A stretch of DNA of 6,568 nucleotides from Alphaproteobacteria bacterium (lineage in GTDB: Bacteria; Pseudomonadota; Alphaproteobacteria; Rhizobiales; Rhizobiaceae), in NCBI GenBank assembly GCA_017308345.1, contig JAFKFE010000358.1:1-6568 (forward strand), read 5' to 3'. Below, piece after piece: positions 1 to 5,917 of the stretch. Within the stretch, counting starts at the first letter, position 1. Every line of letters starts with the position of its first letter. The notes under the pieces were generated by a model that had not been told where the DNA came from, ran no database searches, and saw only the letters and a list, made by a program, of their open reading frames with translations. The position numbers were made by a program, and so were the translations under genes.

Positions 1-915
1 CGAATAATGCTTGCGCACAAAGGCGCCGATATCGATGGCAGGATCGCTGCCCTTGTCGCCCTTGAGCGCGACGGAAAGCGGCGTGCCGACATTGCGTTCG
101 AACGGACTGAGTTCGTCGACATGATCAGTGTCGGCTGCCTCGTTCATCTTGAGGCCGCTCGCCAACGCCCGCGCAAATGGACCGCCGCTGGCCAGCGGGA
201 ACATCTCGCTCGCCTTCTCCTCCAGCCGGAGCGCCGCCTTGTCGCGCGGCGGGCCCAACACATACACGCGCAGGTTGGGCAATGCGTCGATCGACACAGG
301 CGGCCCGCCAGGTTCGAAATAGGTCGGCGACGGCTTTTGCGACAATTTCGCCGCCGCGTCGCGGGCCGAGCGCACCCGCTCGCCGGCGGCGCCGAACTGG
401 AAGCCGAGCACGGACTGCAGGCCGTCGCGAACGCCTGCCATGTAGGCGCTGAGCCCTTGCATCCCGTCGAGCTTCTGGCCCACGCCCTGCAGCGCAGCGA
501 TCGCCTGACCCTTGAACTTGTCCAGTTCCGTGGCCTCGGCGTCCGCGGGATTTTCGGTCCATGCCATCCAGACGTCGGCGACGACGAAATCCTTGAAAAG
601 GTCCTTCGCGGTCAGGAAGCCGGAGACATGGTCCCAATGTTCATGGGTGACGACGAGAATGTCGATCTTGCCGCCGGTCTCTTTCTTGAGGTCGGCGACG
701 ATGTCGGCGACCAGCGCCGGGCCGCCGGTGATCGAGACATGGATGCCGCAATCGATGAGAATCCGGAACGGCTTCCCATCCGCCCTTTTGAAGGTAAGCA
801 GGTGGCAATCGCCGATGCCCTGGCAGTAATGCCGCACGGTGACGCCCGCTGCCTGCCGCGTCGCCGTGGGAGCCGGACTTGCTGACCTGGTCCTCGTCGC
901 CGGCCTTCTAGACAT
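1..915 (-). CDS. Metallo-beta-lactamase fold hydrolase, C-terminus cut by window edge
   Basis: The visible 305 codons have no stop before the window edge, so the C-terminus is missing. The metal-binding signature is clear: His91-Glu-His93-Trp-Asp95-His96 inside LVVTHEHWDHVSGF, which is the HxHxDH motif followed by the usual Gly at position 99. It is preceded by a strand ending in ILIDCG (52-57). This is the dinuclear-metal hydrolase core of the MBL superfamily. Residues about 120-200 form an Ala/Gln/Lys-rich, probably helical insertion, followed by a strand LRVYVLGPP (215-223) that resembles ComEC/Rec2-type MBL proteins. The first 25 residues are Arg/Ser/Thr/Ala-rich and low in complexity, with no hydrophobic signal segment. 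The ATG at 915-913 overlaps the end of the protease gene as ATGTCTAG and has GGAG (925-928) nine bases upstream, so translation is probably coupled. A GTG at codon 27 is a possible alternative start. The substrate is unknown: members cleave phosphodiesters, thioesters, lactams or other bonds. Confidence 0.88.
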   Translation of the reverse strand, partial: MSRRPATRTRSASPAPTATRQAAGVTVRHYCQGIGDCHLLTFKRADGKPFRILIDCGIHVSITGGPALVADIVADLKKETGGKIDILVVTHEHWDHVSGFLTAKDLFKDFVVADVWMAWTENPADAEATELDKFKGQAIAALQGVGQKLDGMQGLSAYMAGVRDGLQSVLGFQFGAAGERVRSARDAAAKLSQKPSPTYFEPGGPPVSIDALPNLRVYVLGPPRDKAALRLEEKASEMFPLASGGPFARALASGLKMNEAADTDHVDELSPFERNVGTPLSVALKGDKGSDPAIDIGAFVRKHYS

Positions 916-3900
916 GGTCGTCGTCTCCGTCGCTGGCATGCAGCAAGGCGAACGGCTCCGACACCTCGCCGCCGAAATAGAGGGCTCGCAGCGGCGACAG
1001 ATAGTTGGCCGCCATCGTCCCGGCCTGACGCTTCTGCCGGTCCGCGCTGCCGGTATTCTTGATGATCGAGTAGCGGATCTCCTCGAAACCGTCGCGAGGG
1101 TCGATGATGATCGTGGCGCCGCCACGGAACCAGAAGAAGCTGTCGCCCCTGGCCATGCCCTGTGGCATCGCCGTACCGTCGAACGCGACCGGAACGCGCT
1201 GCTGGATGACCGCCACCACCTCGACGCGGAACGAGCCGTCCGGTTCGACCCGGCGCGTCGGGCGCACGCTGTAGATGTCGAAGGTCGTCTCGCCTTTCTT
1301 CGGCGCATGCATGACCGTGCCGTCCTCATTGTAGCGCGGCAGATCGGGCAGAAGGCCGAACTGCTTGTAGAGGTCCGGGGTGGAGGCGAAGGTCCTGTGC
1401 ATCGCCTTCCACAGCGTATAGCGGTTCTTGTCGTTGAGCGCGAAGATCTCAGCCCGCTTCAATTTCTGGTTCCAGCCGAGGTCGATCTTGCTCAGCAAGC
1501 CCTTCAGCCAGGAAGGCGACGGATCCTCCGGCGCGCTCCAGGCCAGCGTCTCTTCCGAGATGGTACGAACGTCGCGCGGCAGCAGCTTCCATTTGCGGAA
1601 AGCTTCCAGGAAGGCCAGGCGATAGTGGAGCGGATCGTCGGGATAGGCGTCGCGGTCGGCGGTTATCAGCGCGCGCAGATACTCGCCGAAGGTGATGTCG
1701 ACGGAAGGACAATAGTCGAGCGCGCGGATGCACATGGTAAGCATCTGGCTCGCGGCCTTGGCGACCTCGTCGGTCAGGCGCTCGACCAGGCTCGGATGCA
1801 AGGTTCCCGCCGGCAGGATGCCGGAGCCGCCGGTAGCGAGCTGGATCAGGTCGTCGGTGCGCCGGTCGGCGATCGCCAGGAACGCCTGGTAGACGGCAAA
1901 GACCAGGATCGAGCCGCGGTCATGCGCCTCGAAGGTCCTGTCGTAGTCGAGATCGGCCATGCCGGCGCCGCCATATTCACGCAGCGGCCCGGCCCTGCCG
2001 CTGCCTTCGCCGAACTGCTTGGCGATACCCGAAAGCAGCGAGGCGGCCGACAATTCCCCCCTCGCCTTGCCGATCTCGAAGTTGACCAGTTCCTTCAGCG
2101 TGAAATGCTGGAACAGCGCGACGATGTCGGCGAAAGCCTCGTGGAAGGCCGGCACGTCCGGGTTGGACGCCTCCTGGAAGCGGCGGTGCAGCCCGTCGAG
2201 CAATGCGTGCGACATCTCATGCGCGACGATGTCGCTGGACAGGCACGAGAATACCGTCGTTCCGGGCGTGGTGACGTCGCCCTCATTGCTGGTTGCCGGG
2301 AAATAGCCGAACAGCAGCGCCTTCTTTTCGGGGCTGTAATAGGCATTCTCGGCGCGCAGCGCGTGCGGATAGATGCGCAGGCGCGGCACATAATGCGCCT
2401 TCACCGTCATGTCGCCGGTCCGGCCGGGAGCCTCGGCGTAGTGCGGCGCCCACAATGCCCGCCGGCCAAGCGCGCGCTCGAAATGGCCGATCGTGGTCAT
2501 GGCGACCGCGTAGACCATCTGTTGGTGGAATTTCGGGTTGCCTTCCGACGGCGGCAGTCCGTCCTGCGCCAGAAGCACCTTGTCGTTGAGGTCGACCGGG
2601 TCGTAGACGCGGTCGGACGCGGGGTCGACATCGACCACCTCGAGATATTCGCCGATCGGACCGGGCAGCAATGGCCTGTCGGTCGACGGCTCGTCGTCCC
2701 ACGGCACGGAAAGCGTCGCCTGGTAGACCGAGACCGAATCCAGCCGTTTGGCGACCGACGGATCGAGTGCGTAGATACGCAGGCGCCGTCGCGGTGGCGG
2801 CAGCGGTCGCGGCTTGCGCCTGATGGCCGGAGCCGGGGCTGCGACCGGCGCGGGAACGACCGCGCCGCCGCCTGGCCTGCCAAGCCATCCTTCCAGAAAG
2901 GCCCTGAGCGGCCTCGACGGATTGCCCCGGTCGAGCGTCGCTTCGAGGTAGCGGTTGCGTGCCGCGGCCGAGATCTTCTCAGGATCGCCATCCGGGTCGG
3001 CGATCGCCTGTTCGATTGCCGAAACGCCTTGCGCCATCTGAGCCAGTTCCAGCGCAAACATCGTTCGCTGCCGAAGTGCCGCCGGCGGTAGCGGCGCCAA
3101 AGAACTCCCTCCGGTGAGCAGATCCAGCCAGCTCCATGTGTAGGTGTCAGGGGCGAGCTTCGTGAGGCTTGCCGCCGCGGGCGGCAGGAAGTCCAGCGCG
3201 TCGAGGGCGCGCAACACACCCTGACCGATCTTCTCCTTCGTCTCCGCCGCATTCATCTTGGCCGTCGATTTCGAGGCTTTGGCGAACAACGCCTTGCGTA
3301 CCGCCTCGATCCGCATCCACGGCTGGGGGTAATTCCTTACGACGTCCCAATGCTCGGCCAGCCAGAGAGCGGCCGCGGCCGCGACCTGCGGGGTCGCCGC
3401 CGAAGTGCCGCTGCCGTCCATGTCGACGATCTTGCGGCAATCGATCTCGGCCCAAGGCACGTTTGGCGTATAGGCGCCGAGCGCGGTGGCCATCTTCGAC
3501 GGCGGCCCGAAATTGCCTTGCATGGTGCCGAGCGCGAGGCCGGAATAGGCGCGCCCGTCGCCCATCACGCCGCAGGCTGCGAGCACCCGGTTGTAGCGGG
3601 CGGGATAGACGATGCTTCGCGGCGTGATGGTGAAATTGTTGCCCGCCGCCGTGACCATGACCACGCCGTGGTCGTAGGCAAGGTTGACGGCGTCGACCAG
3701 AGCCTGCGAGGTGAGGCCGCCCATGCTCATCGACAGCACCTGCGCGCCCTGCTGGCGCGCATAGTCGATGCCTTGCACCATGGTGCCAGTGGTCAGTCGG
3801 ACCACCCAATCGGCAATGCGAACCGGCAGGATTTTCGCCAATGGCGCGCCGCCGACGAAGTCGGCGAAACCCGGCCAATGCGGCGAGGAGCCGTCGAGCT

Positions 3901-4585
3901 TGTTGCCGGCAAGCAGGCTGAGCGTGCCTGTTCCGTGGCCGCGGTTGCTGGTCAGCGTACCGGCCGGCGCGTGGTCGGTCGCATTGTTCGGACCGGTTCC
4001 GTCGTCGACGAAATTGCGCTGCCGCGCCGCGAGAAGCCCGTACGGGAGGGTTTGATGACCGGGATCGAAACCGGTGTCGAGATGGGCGATGGTGATGCTG
4101 GCCTGCTTGGCGCCGACCCGGTTGCGCGCCGCCGCGAACTGGCTGAAATCCGGCGCGGCGTTCCAAGCGACCCTTCCCGGCACCGTCGCCTGCCCGCCGC
4201 TCGGGTCCTGTTCGTCGAAAGTGCATGCCGGAGCCGCGCTCGCCGCCAAGCCGCGATCGCCACCGCTATCCTTGTAATCCCATTGCTGCAGGATATCGGG
4301 CTCGACCGCGAGCACCTCGGCGCCCGCGGCCGCCAGCGCCGGATTGCGTGCGACAAAGTCATGGGCGTTGTCCCAGGGATTGTCTGAATCGGCGGCCTCC
4401 GTCGCCAACCGCAGCCAGATGGAGCCGCGATCCGCAACGGCCGCCGTGCCTGTGCCGCCGGAGCCAGGCGGGAGAGTCAGGATCGATTCGGCCTCGATCC
4501 CGCCAATCCGGGGCGGCGCGCCTCGCGCCGAGAGCCCGGCTCCGTCACCGCGAACCTTGACAAGGAGTCCCTTCGCGGCCGCCAT
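908..4585 (-). CDS. Dual protease: N-terminal subtilisin-like (S8) domain fused to C-terminal thermolysin-like zinc metallopeptidase
   Basis: A 1225-residue protein with two complete protease signatures. Residues 1-115 are an N-terminal domain with an NPWDNAH motif, perhaps propeptide-like. The subtilase domain (about 160-415) shows the full triad: Asp170 in AHLDTGFD, His217 in NRGHGTGT, Ser395 in GSGTSAATP, plus oxyanion Asn316 in TAAGNN. Residues about 569-602 are a Pro/Ala/Arg-rich linker. The second domain starts near RLRIYALDPS. It has HEMSH (789-793), the HExxH zinc motif; Glu816 in HEAFADI, 23 residues after the second His, as the third ligand (gluzincin pattern, with Asp820 matching ExxxD); and His888 in EAHDRGSI, where thermolysin-type enzymes have their transition-state His. 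A beta-rich tail (about 1090-1200) follows. No signal peptide or membrane segment is seen, which is unusual for both families and suggests a cytoplasmic role. The start at 4585 is chosen because GGGGAGGGG lies just upstream; an ATG at 4612 adds nine residues but lacks a ribosome site. It is the first gene of an operon with the MBL gene. Substrate unknown. Confidence 0.9.
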   Translation of the reverse strand: MAAAKGLLVKVRGDGAGLSARGAPPRIGGIEAESILTLPPGSGGTGTAAVADRGSIWLRLATEAADSDNPWDNAHDFVARNPALAAAGAEVLAVEPDILQQWDYKDSGGDRGLAASAAPACTFDEQDPSGGQATVPGRVAWNAAPDFSQFAAARNRVGAKQASITIAHLDTGFDPGHQTLPYGLLAARQRNFVDDGTGPNNATDHAPAGTLTSNRGHGTGTLSLLAGNKLDGSSPHWPGFADFVGGAPLAKILPVRIADWVVRLTTGTMVQGIDYARQQGAQVLSMSMGGLTSQALVDAVNLAYDHGVVMVTAAGNNFTITPRSIVYPARYNRVLAACGVMGDGRAYSGLALGTMQGNFGPPSKMATALGAYTPNVPWAEIDCRKIVDMDGSGTSAATPQVAAAAALWLAEHWDVVRNYPQPWMRIEAVRKALFAKASKSTAKMNAAETKEKIGQGVLRALDALDFLPPAAASLTKLAPDTYTWSWLDLLTGGSSLAPLPPAALRQRTMFALELAQMAQGVSAIEQAIADPDGDPEKISAAARNRYLEATLDRGNPSRPLRAFLEGWLGRPGGGAVVPAPVAAPAPAIRRKPRPLPPPRRRLRIYALDPSVAKRLDSVSVYQATLSVPWDDEPSTDRPLLPGPIGEYLEVVDVDPASDRVYDPVDLNDKVLLAQDGLPPSEGNPKFHQQMVYAVAMTTIGHFERALGRRALWAPHYAEAPGRTGDMTVKAHYVPRLRIYPHALRAENAYYSPEKKALLFGYFPATSNEGDVTTPGTTVFSCLSSDIVAHEMSHALLDGLHRRFQEASNPDVPAFHEAFADIVALFQHFTLKELVNFEIGKARGELSAASLLSGIAKQFGEGSGRAGPLREYGGAGMADLDYDRTFEAHDRGSILVFAVYQAFLAIADRRTDDLIQLATGGSGILPAGTLHPSLVERLTDEVAKAASQMLTMCIRALDYCPSVDITFGEYLRALITADRDAYPDDPLHYRLAFLEAFRKWKLLPRDVRTISEETLAWSAPEDPSPSWLKGLLSKIDLGWNQKLKRAEIFALNDKNRYTLWKAMHRTFASTPDLYKQFGLLPDLPRYNEDGTVMHAPKKGETTFDIYSVRPTRRVEPDGSFRVEVVAVIQQRVPVAFDGTAMPQGMARGDSFFWFRGGATIIIDPRDGFEEIRYSIIKNTGSADRQKRQAGTMAANYLSPLRALYFGGEVSEPFALLHASDGDDDHV

Positions 4586-4591
4586 GGCGAG

Positions 4592-4600
4592 CCCCTCCCC
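4592..4600 (-). promoter_or_regulatory. Strong ribosome binding site of the dual protease gene
   Basis: On the minus strand this reads GGGGAGGGG. The GGAGG core lies eight bases before the ATG at 4585-4583, a near-ideal Shine-Dalgarno arrangement. The upstream in-frame ATG at 4612-4610 has only GC-rich sequence without purine-rich complementarity before it. This site therefore decides the start in favour of 4585. Confidence 0.75.
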
Positions 4601-4681
4601 AAAGGAAACCATGGCGCCGACCGTCCGCTACAGTCAAGCCAAGGTTCCAGCCATGCTTCGACTGATCTCTTTGCCGACTAG

Positions 4682-4709
4682 GCAATCATGCCGATTGCTT
4701 TCAAAGCAA
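4682..4709. repeat. Two overlapping perfect dyad repeats upstream of protease gene
   Basis: GCAATC-N5-GATTGC occupies 4682-4698, and TTGCTTT-C-AAAGCAA occupies 4695-4709. Both are perfect inverted repeats and share the bases TTGC at 4695-4698. They lie about 100-120 bases before the protease start codon and downstream of the CRP-type site relative to that gene. They could be protein operators. If transcribed in the protease leader, they could instead form two mutually exclusive short stems. The symmetry is directly visible; the function is not. Confidence 0.5.
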
Positions 4710-4769
4710 AGGTTGATCGACGTCCGAACCATACACTTGATGACCATCGCCCGGTCCCGCACGCGTATC

Positions 4770-4785
4770 TGTGACCACCTTCACA
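4770..4785. promoter_or_regulatory. Perfect CRP-type operator, TGTGA-N6-TCACA
   Basis: The sequence TGTGACCACCTTCACA matches both five-base half-sites of the classical cAMP receptor protein consensus with the correct six-base spacer. Its centre is about 192 bases upstream of the protease start codon and roughly 400 bases upstream of the preferred regulator start. It therefore more naturally serves the protease-MBL operon, though autoregulation of the regulator through a long leader is possible. The adjacent regulator has a recognition helix compatible with GTGA half-sites. The match is seen directly; binding is inferred. Confidence 0.7.
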
Positions 4786-4924
4786 TACGTCGGACAGGGT
4801 TTGCGAGCAGATATGGCAGCGGCGGCACCAAGGCCCGACTGACATACAAGGGTCCGGGGACGGCTTCCGGACTGAATGCGGTTTCTCAAGAAGGGATTTT
4901 GATCACCTAGCCATTTTCAGATTT

Positions 4925-4968
4925 GCTGTCTGCGCGCTGGGCACCTCCCACCCAAGCGCGCGGACGGC
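4925..4968. repeat. Long GC-rich hairpin in intergenic region
   Basis: The arms GCTGTCTGCGCGCTGGG (4925-4941) and CCCAAGCGCGCGGACGGC (4951-4968) pair over 17 base pairs, with two G-T wobbles and one bulged A at 4954, around a nine-base loop. The predicted structure is very stable. Neither strand shows a T-run after the stem, so a standard intrinsic terminator is unlikely. It could be a leader structure of the regulator mRNA, part of a small RNA, or a copy of a dispersed palindromic element. Confidence 0.6.
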
Positions 4969-5100
4969 GTTATCGAAGGATCGGTCCGTAACCGCCAGTG
5001 CGCCCGGTCTCCTTAAAGTTCGCCGGCTTATCCGATTTCGACGTGTCGGGCATGACATTGGAACTTCCGTCAGCCCCCGCCAAATCCGGTGAGCCACCAT

Positions 5101-5119
5101 GGAAGGAGACAATGCTTTG
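5101..5119 (+). promoter_or_regulatory. Alternative translation start signal (GGAAGGAG plus TTG) for the CRP-family gene
   Basis: GGAAGGAG at 5101-5108 is the best Shine-Dalgarno sequence near this gene. It sits eight bases before an in-frame TTG at 5117-5119. It lies inside the codons that would follow an upstream in-frame ATG at 5099. The site favours a start about 19 codons longer than the one preferred here from codon usage and family length. It may be the real start, or it may drive the two-codon frame ATG-CTT-TGA at 5112-5120. Confidence 0.4.
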
Positions 5120-5173
5120 ATCGAGCACGCACTTATCCTACAATTTCCGCTCAACGAGAGGCGGAATCGTATC

Positions 5174-5857
5174 ATGGCTGCAAACGGCGCGGACGACAGC
5201 AACATGCCGCGCCTGGCGCGCATCGACCCACGTCAGTTCGACCTGTTGTTCGGCGGCTGCAAGCTGGAGCGCTACGCCGCCGGCCAGCACCTGTTCGTCC
5301 AGGAGGATGCGTCCGACCGCATCTATGGCGTGATGAGCGGCACCGTCGAGATCTCGATCTATTCGCCGGGCGGGCAGAAGCTGGTGGCCAATATCGAGCT
5401 GTCCCGGAGCCTTGTCGGTGAGATCGGGGCGCTGGACGGACGCCCACGCACGGCAACCGCCATCTGCCTCACGGCATGCGAGCTGGTTTCGCTGAGCCGG
5501 ACACAACTCTTTGACCGTATTGAGAAAAACCCGTCTCTTGCGCGAGCGATGATCGAATTGCTGTGCATGCGCCTGCGCTGGGTCAGCGGCGAGTTGGGCG
5601 ACCAGGCCTTTTTCGGCATCGAGGCCCGCCTGGCGAAGAGGCTGGTGTTCCTGAGCAGCGTCATGGCGGACTCCGCCGGCTGGATTCCGATTTCGCAATC
5701 CGAGCTCGGCGAATTCCTCGGCGCGACGCGCGAATCCGTCAACAAGACGCTCAACGACTGGCGCAACCGGCAGATGATCGCCATCAAGCGCGGCGGGCTG
5801 CGCATCACCAACGCCGCCGCGCTGAACCAGATCGCCGATTCGCAGGACGACGACTGA
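5174..5857 (+). CDS. CRP/FNR-family transcriptional regulator with cyclic-nucleotide-binding and winged-helix domains
   Basis: A predicted cytoplasmic DNA-binding regulator of 227 residues, typical for the family. Residues about 15-130 form the cyclic-nucleotide-binding beta barrel. Its phosphate-binding cassette GEIGALDGRPRTA (82-94) keeps the Glu (83) and Arg (92) that bind the ribose and phosphate of cAMP or cGMP, with the nine-residue spacing of protein kinase A-type cassettes. A dimerisation helix follows (about 112-145). The C-terminal helix-turn-helix (173-197) contains TRESVNK, aligning with the CRP recognition helix SRETVGR: Arg186 and Glu187 are kept, and Lys191 replaces Arg. No cysteine cluster for an FNR iron-sulfur centre is seen. 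The start is uncertain. ATG 5174 is preferred because the codons before it lose the G/C third-position bias and because of length; in-frame TTG 5117 (best ribosome site) and ATG 5099 would give longer products. It diverges from the protease operon and may control it through the operator at 4770. Confidence 0.9.
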   Translation: MAANGADDSNMPRLARIDPRQFDLLFGGCKLERYAAGQHLFVQEDASDRIYGVMSGTVEISIYSPGGQKLVANIELSRSLVGEIGALDGRPRTATAICLTACELVSLSRTQLFDRIEKNPSLARAMIELLCMRLRWVSGELGDQAFFGIEARLAKRLVFLSSVMADSAGWIPISQSELGEFLGATRESVNKTLNDWRNRQMIAIKRGGLRITNAAALNQIADSQDDD

Positions 5858-5879
5858 GCGCTTCGCCATCTGCTTCGGC

Positions 5880-5902
5880 CGGTTCGTCCAGGCAACGAAT
5901 CG
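5880..5902. terminator. Possible hairpin between convergent genes
   Basis: CGGTTCGT (5880-5887) and ACGAATCG (5895-5902) pair over eight positions, with one G-T wobble, around a seven-base loop. The stem lies in the 60-base gap between the stop of the regulator and the stop of the convergent peroxidase gene, where a shared bidirectional terminator would be expected. There is no T-run on either side, so termination is a suggestion from position only. Confidence 0.35.
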
Positions 5903-5917
5903 CTTCAGCGCCCTCGT

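Larger units (their letters stand above)
4586..5173. other. Regulatory intergenic region between divergent protease operon and CRP-family gene
   Basis: About 590 bases without a convincing gene separate the two divergent transcription units. Reading frames here are short and lack recognisable protein motifs. Its content, left to right, is the protease ribosome site, a pair of overlapping perfect dyads (4682-4709), a perfect CRP-type operator (4770-4785), a long GC-rich hairpin (4925-4968) and alternative start signals for the regulator (5099-5119). I could not assign confident -35/-10 promoter boxes in either direction. A region this long in otherwise tightly packed DNA suggests that it carries both promoters and long leader sequences. 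Confidence 0.7.

Noticed and set aside
125..637. A 170-codon minus-strand frame within the MBL gene
   Set aside because: It is a different frame from the one carrying HEHWDH and the ATG overlapping the protease stop; Arg-rich noise.
839..3091. A 750-codon open frame on the plus strand opposite the dual protease
   Set aside because: It lies antisense to a protein with unmistakable catalytic motifs. Its translation is Arg/Asp/Val-rich without any recognisable domain, as expected for antisense frames in high-GC DNA.
3350..4387. A 345-codon plus-strand frame opposite the subtilase domain
   Set aside because: Antisense shadow of the protease; the composition is rich in Arg, Ala and His, and no motif is seen.
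4701..4889. A 62-codon minus-strand frame across the CRP-type operator
   Set aside because: No recognisable protein features, and it covers the operator and dyad region, which are better explained as regulatory DNA.
4899..4907. TTGATCACC, resembling half of an FNR/FixK box
   Set aside because: The matching ATCAA half-site at the required spacing is absent, and the local regulator shows no iron-sulfur cysteine cluster.
4903..5223. A 106-codon minus-strand frame in the intergenic region running under the regulator start
   Set aside because: No motif and no good ribosome site recognised; it overlaps the regulator's coding start on the opposite strand.
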